Positions 60,870 to 64,000 of a DNA stretch of 64,000 nt are shown here, in pieces. The stretch's first letter is position 1, and the number at the start of each line of letters is the position of its first letter. The position numbers were made by a program, and so were the translations under genes. The stretch is from positions 2,542,001 to 2,606,000 of the forward strand of contig NZ_CP098805.1 in assembly GCF_023821985.2 (NCBI RefSeq), given 5' to 3'. A model generated the notes under the pieces. The model was not told the DNA's origin and did not search any database. It was given only the letters and a program-made list of their open reading frames with translations. This stretch comes from Dyadobacter chenhuakuii (GTDB lineage: Bacteria > Bacteroidota > Bacteroidia > Cytophagales > Spirosomataceae).

Positions 60870-62579
60870 TCACTTAACAAGGCTGGTTAAATACTCCTCC
60901 ATCCGCTCTAATCCAAACGCATTGAACGTCATATCCTTCGTCAAACCGCCTTTTCTTGCTACTGCTACACCGTAATGCATGTCGAAATAGCCTTCTTTGG
61001 AGTGGGCGTCGGGGTTGATGCTGAGTAGGACGCCTTTTTCCATGCAGTAGGAAATCCAGCGCCAGTCGAGGTCGAGGCGCCAGGGAGAGGCGTTGATTTC
61101 TATGACGACATTATGCGCTGCACAGGCGTCGATGATGGCTTTGTGATCGATGGGATAGCCTTCGCGGGAGAGCAGTAAGCGGCCGGTTGGGTGACCCAAA
61201 ATGGTTGTATATGGATTTTCAATGGCTTTCAGCAAGCGCGTTGTAGCCTTTTCCAATGACATGGTAAGGTTGCTGTGCACAGATGCTACAATGTAATCGA
61301 ATGAGGCCAGGATTTCTGTTGGATAATCCAGCGAACCGTCACCCAGGATATCGGATTCTATCCCTTTTAGAATTTTGAAGGGCTTTTCCGGATTCTCGGA
61401 TGCAAAACGTGCATTCAGTTTCGCAATTTCTTCGTGCTGGCGGATGACGTCCTCTATTTTGAGACCCTGAGCATATGTTGCGGTTTGCGAATGATCGGCA
61501 ATTCCCAGATATTCAAAACCAAGCTCCCGGCAATACAAAGCCATTTGTTCCAATGTATGCTGGCCATCGGAATAAGTGCTGTGGTTGTGCAAAATCCCTT
61601 TCAGATCGTCCCAGGTAATGAGCTGGTCTGCGGAATGTGTCTCAGCCCAGGTAAATTCACCGGCGCCTTCCCGCATTTCAGGAACAATGTAAGGCAATCC
61701 CGCTTTTTGGTAAATGGCTTCTTCATTCTCAACCGCTTCATAATGAGCTTGCCGCCAGATTGTGCTGCCGGATGATGTGGGATAGCCTAAATGCAATGCG
61801 TCAGAAGTTTCTATAAATAAGTCATTGACAACACGTTCCGGCTTGGAAGCGATAATTTCAATGCCAACGGCCACGTCCTGCACATTTCCCCGCCATACAA
61901 AAGGTGACGACCGCTTTTCATCCTGAACCAAAATTTCAATGTCACCAATAAATGTCTGCAACAAAGCAGGCGAATCCGTTCCGACCAGGATCTTAATGTT
62001 GTCGACAATTTCGGCGCGGCGCCGGATGTCTCCTGCCACTTCCACCTGATCAAAGTTTTTTTTCAGCTCCCTGACGATCATCTCAGCAATTACTTCTGCC
62101 TTGTCCATCCGCAATTTGCCCGCCTGATCTTTCAAAAATGCCAATGAATCAATGATCTTTTGCTGAATGCTCCCGCCAAAACCTTTGAGCTTGGCGACTG
62201 AACCATTCAAACAAGCGAGTTCGAGCTCGTGCAGGTTGTCAATGCCCAGCTCCTGCCACAGAACGGCTATTTTTTTAGGACCTATTCCTTTGATATTGAA
62301 CATTTCCATCACCCCCAGCGGCGTGTTGCGCAGCAGCTCTTCGAGCTCGGGGAATGTTCCTGTTTTTGCGATCTGAACAATTTTCCCGGCAGTGCTTTTA
62401 CCAATGCCCTGCAACTTGGTAAGCTCCTGTTCCGTCATATTTTGGAGCTCTCCTTCCTTATATTTATCCAGGTAAAAGGCCGCAATGGAATATCCTTTGA
62501 TCTTAAAAGGATCCACACCGTGCAGTTCCATCAATTTGGCGGTTAATTCCAGGATCTCTACAATTTCAGGATTGCTCAT
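60870..62579 (-). CDS. polX: PolX-family protein with PHP nuclease domain; polymerase site degenerate
   Basis: A 569-residue protein. Helix-hairpin-helix motifs (LQGIGKSTAGK at 57-67, IKGIGPKKIA at 97-106), a PolX palm region (about 155-300) and a C-terminal PHP domain (328-569) give the bacterial PolX order. In canonical PolX the palm has RR...V-x-DLD; here the region AGDIRRRAEIVDNIKILV (182-199) has Asn194 and Lys196 at the two metal Asp positions, and the third Asp region reads VAVGIEI. The PHP motifs HNHSTYSDG, GIADHS, GHPTGR, EINASPW and NPDAHS are intact. It is probably a 3'-5' exonuclease or AP nuclease in repair, not a polymerase. Confidence 0.85.
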   Translation of the reverse strand: MSNPEIVEILELTAKLMELHGVDPFKIKGYSIAAFYLDKYKEGELQNMTEQELTKLQGIGKSTAGKIVQIAKTGTFPELEELLRNTPLGVMEMFNIKGIGPKKIAVLWQELGIDNLHELELACLNGSVAKLKGFGGSIQQKIIDSLAFLKDQAGKLRMDKAEVIAEMIVRELKKNFDQVEVAGDIRRRAEIVDNIKILVGTDSPALLQTFIGDIEILVQDEKRSSPFVWRGNVQDVAVGIEIIASKPERVVNDLFIETSDALHLGYPTSSGSTIWRQAHYEAVENEEAIYQKAGLPYIVPEMREGAGEFTWAETHSADQLITWDDLKGILHNHSTYSDGQHTLEQMALYCRELGFEYLGIADHSQTATYAQGLKIEDVIRQHEEIAKLNARFASENPEKPFKILKGIESDILGDGSLDYPTEILASFDYIVASVHSNLTMSLEKATTRLLKAIENPYTTILGHPTGRLLLSREGYPIDHKAIIDACAAHNVVIEINASPWRLDLDWRWISYCMEKGVLLSINPDAHSKEGYFDMHYGVAVARKGGLTKDMTFNAFGLERMEEYLTSLVK

Positions 62580-62751
62580 ATCATTTCAGGTTAAAGAATT
62601 CTTTGCGAATTACGAAGTATGTCTCAGCATTTGCAAATATCGGGTAAGTAGTCCATTTTTCCCTTTAAGTAGTTATAGTATCAGCTGGTCTTAAATAGAA
62701 AAAACTTTAAACAAAACAGCCCTTTTCGGGACATAAAATAGGATTTCCAAA

Positions 62752-64000
62752 ATGAGCATTGATCAATTAAAAAGTTACCGCGACGAGATTCACAACCATT
62801 TGACAACTGAACTGCTTCCTTTTTGGGAAACCAGATGTGTTGACAAGGTAAATGGCGGCTTTATCACGCATTTCGACAATGCCGGAAATGACTCCGGTGA
62901 GGATGAGAAGTCGCTTATAGCGCAAACCCGGACCGTTTTTACATTTTCCTCTGCGCATAGGGCTGGCTATGGCGACGGTCGCTATGCTGCCATCGCAAGC
63001 CACGGCGTCGATTTTCTGATCAATAAAATGTGGGATGAGGAAAATGGCGGTTTTTACTGGCTCATGGACCGTAAAGGGAATGTTAAGATCGATGAAAAGA
63101 TCGTTTACGGACACAGCTTCGCTATTTACAGCCTGGCCGAATACACATTGGCAACGGGCGATCCGAGAGGTTTGGAATATGCGGAAAAGGTTTTTGATCT
63201 GCTACAAATCCACGGCGCAGACACTTACTATGGCGGCTATTTTGAAATGTTCCACCGCAATTGGGAGCTGAAAGGCAACGGCCCGGCTGGCGGCGACCGC
63301 AAAACCCTGGATGCGCACATGCATTTAATGGAGGCCTTCACTACATTATATGAAGCGAGCCAGAAACAGGTGCATAAGCGGAAGCTGATGGAAATAATCG
63401 AGCTGCTTTTGCATAAAATCATGCACCCAACCTATAAAACAGGCATCCCGCAATTCTGGGCAGACTGGACGGTTGCACCGCAGATCAAATTCGACATTAT
63501 CTGGGGCTGGGACCGGTTTTCGGAAGACGGCATGAAAAGCAGTGCCGAAGACAACACCAGCTATGGCCATAATGTAGAGTTTGCGTGGCTGCTTATGCAC
63601 GCGCTGGACATTGCAGGCGTGCCTTATGACGCTTATCAGGACCAACTCCTGGCTTCGTATGATCACGCTGTGGAACACGGCATCGACTGGGAGTTCGGCG
63701 GCGTGTATGTGGAGGGCTCGCATGCGGGTGAAGTTTATGATCGTGAAAAGGAGTTTTGGCAACAAGCCGAGGTGATCATTGGCATGCTGGACGCCTACCG
63801 CGTTTACGGCGATGAAAAATATTTGAAAGCTTACGACGCAACGCACCGTTTTGTGTTTGATAAAATGATCCACCATGAAGTAGGCGAATGGCTGCCTTTG
63901 CTGACACGCCAGGGAGAGCCGATCTGGAAACATATGAGCCACTCATGGAAGGTGAATTACCATTCCGTGCGTTCTATGGTGCAGGGAATTGTACGCCTTG
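62752..64000 (+). CDS. Partial AGE-family sugar epimerase (cellobiose 2-epimerase-like)
   Basis: A reading frame from the ATG at 62752 stays open for 416 codons to the right edge, so the C-terminus is missing. It encodes an (alpha/alpha)6-barrel of the N-acylglucosamine 2-epimerase superfamily. Visible words are CVDKVNGGFITHFDNAGN, QTRTVFTFSSAHRAGYGD, YGHSFAIYSLAEY, GGDRKTLDAHMHLMEAFTTL, EDNTSYGHNVEFAWLL, KEFWQQAEVIIGML and WKVNYHSVRSMVQG. The conserved His residues in these segments fit the catalytic pattern. It is most like cellobiose/mannobiose 2-epimerases. The spacer from 62580 contains no other gene. Confidence 0.87.
   Translation, partial: MSIDQLKSYRDEIHNHLTTELLPFWETRCVDKVNGGFITHFDNAGNDSGEDEKSLIAQTRTVFTFSSAHRAGYGDGRYAAIASHGVDFLINKMWDEENGGFYWLMDRKGNVKIDEKIVYGHSFAIYSLAEYTLATGDPRGLEYAEKVFDLLQIHGADTYYGGYFEMFHRNWELKGNGPAGGDRKTLDAHMHLMEAFTTLYEASQKQVHKRKLMEIIELLLHKIMHPTYKTGIPQFWADWTVAPQIKFDIIWGWDRFSEDGMKSSAEDNTSYGHNVEFAWLLMHALDIAGVPYDAYQDQLLASYDHAVEHGIDWEFGGVYVEGSHAGEVYDREKEFWQQAEVIIGMLDAYRVYGDEKYLKAYDATHRFVFDKMIHHEVGEWLPLLTRQGEPIWKHMSHSWKVNYHSVRSMVQGIVRL

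Noticed and set aside
63346..63942. 198-codon minus-strand frame opposite the epimerase
   Set aside because: The plus strand carries an open AGE-family frame to the window edge with conserved motifs; this is its shadow.

Overview
The window looks like chromosomal DNA of a Bacteroidota bacterium of the order Cytophagales, most like Dyadobacter or a close relative. The evidence is two SusC/SusD outer-membrane uptake pairs, a type IX secretion sorting domain, an ECF sigma/FecR pair, Bacteroidota-type -7 promoter elements (TAnnTTTG), weak Shine-Dalgarno sequences and a moderate G+C content. The genus is inferred from gene content and style only. I saw no rRNA, tRNA, CRISPR array or insertion sequence.

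Layout. 1-5000 (mostly minus strand): the edge of an acyltransferase-like membrane protein, a ROK sugar kinase, a FucP-type sugar transporter, a secreted esterase, a tiny membrane protein and a TesA-like lipoprotein esterase. 4649-7860: an ABC ATPase and its FtsX-type permease, divergent from the esterase as in the E. coli tesA-ybbA-ybbP block. 8193-12981: SusC/SusD pair 1. 13061-13697: a HigBA-type toxin-antitoxin pair. 14010-25088: a LacI-type regulator divergent from a complete myo-inositol degradation operon (iolB, iolC, mmsA, iolG, an SSS symporter, an IolJ-type aldolase, iolD, iolE). The palindrome CAAACGTTTG occurs twice upstream of susC 1 and once between lacI and iolB, so the SusCD pair and the operon probably share one regulon.

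25101-37381 is mixed: a DUF433/DUF5615 pair, an S41 protease lipoprotein, a type IX secreted protein, an acyl-ACP desaturase, a PlsC acyltransferase, an acyl-CoA dehydrogenase, a GH9 cellulase, a Dabb protein, a cupin and a two-gene cassette of unknown function. 37475-46442 (minus strand): SusC/SusD pair 2, a double DUF1080 protein, an exported Gfo/Idh/MocA oxidoreductase and a DUF6807 protein, which together look like an oxidative (3-keto) glycoside-cleavage locus. Upstream of it is a stand-alone mini-FecR protein.

47590-50247 is alaS. 50308-56900 holds an LpxL-like acyltransferase coupled to a 16-residue-repeat surface protein, a zeta-toxin cassette on the other strand, and an ECF sigma - FecR - STN operon. 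The STN protein keeps the SusC/FecA-type signalling N-terminus but carries LA_2272-like repeats where a TonB-dependent barrel would be. This is the most unusual system in the window. 57018-64000: a small secreted repeat protein, a KilA-N protein whose gene contains a perfect 32-bp palindrome, OxyR with the classic Cys pair, a DUF4143 ATPase, a PolX whose polymerase aspartates are replaced while its PHP nuclease motifs remain, and the start of an AGE-family sugar epimerase that runs off the right edge.
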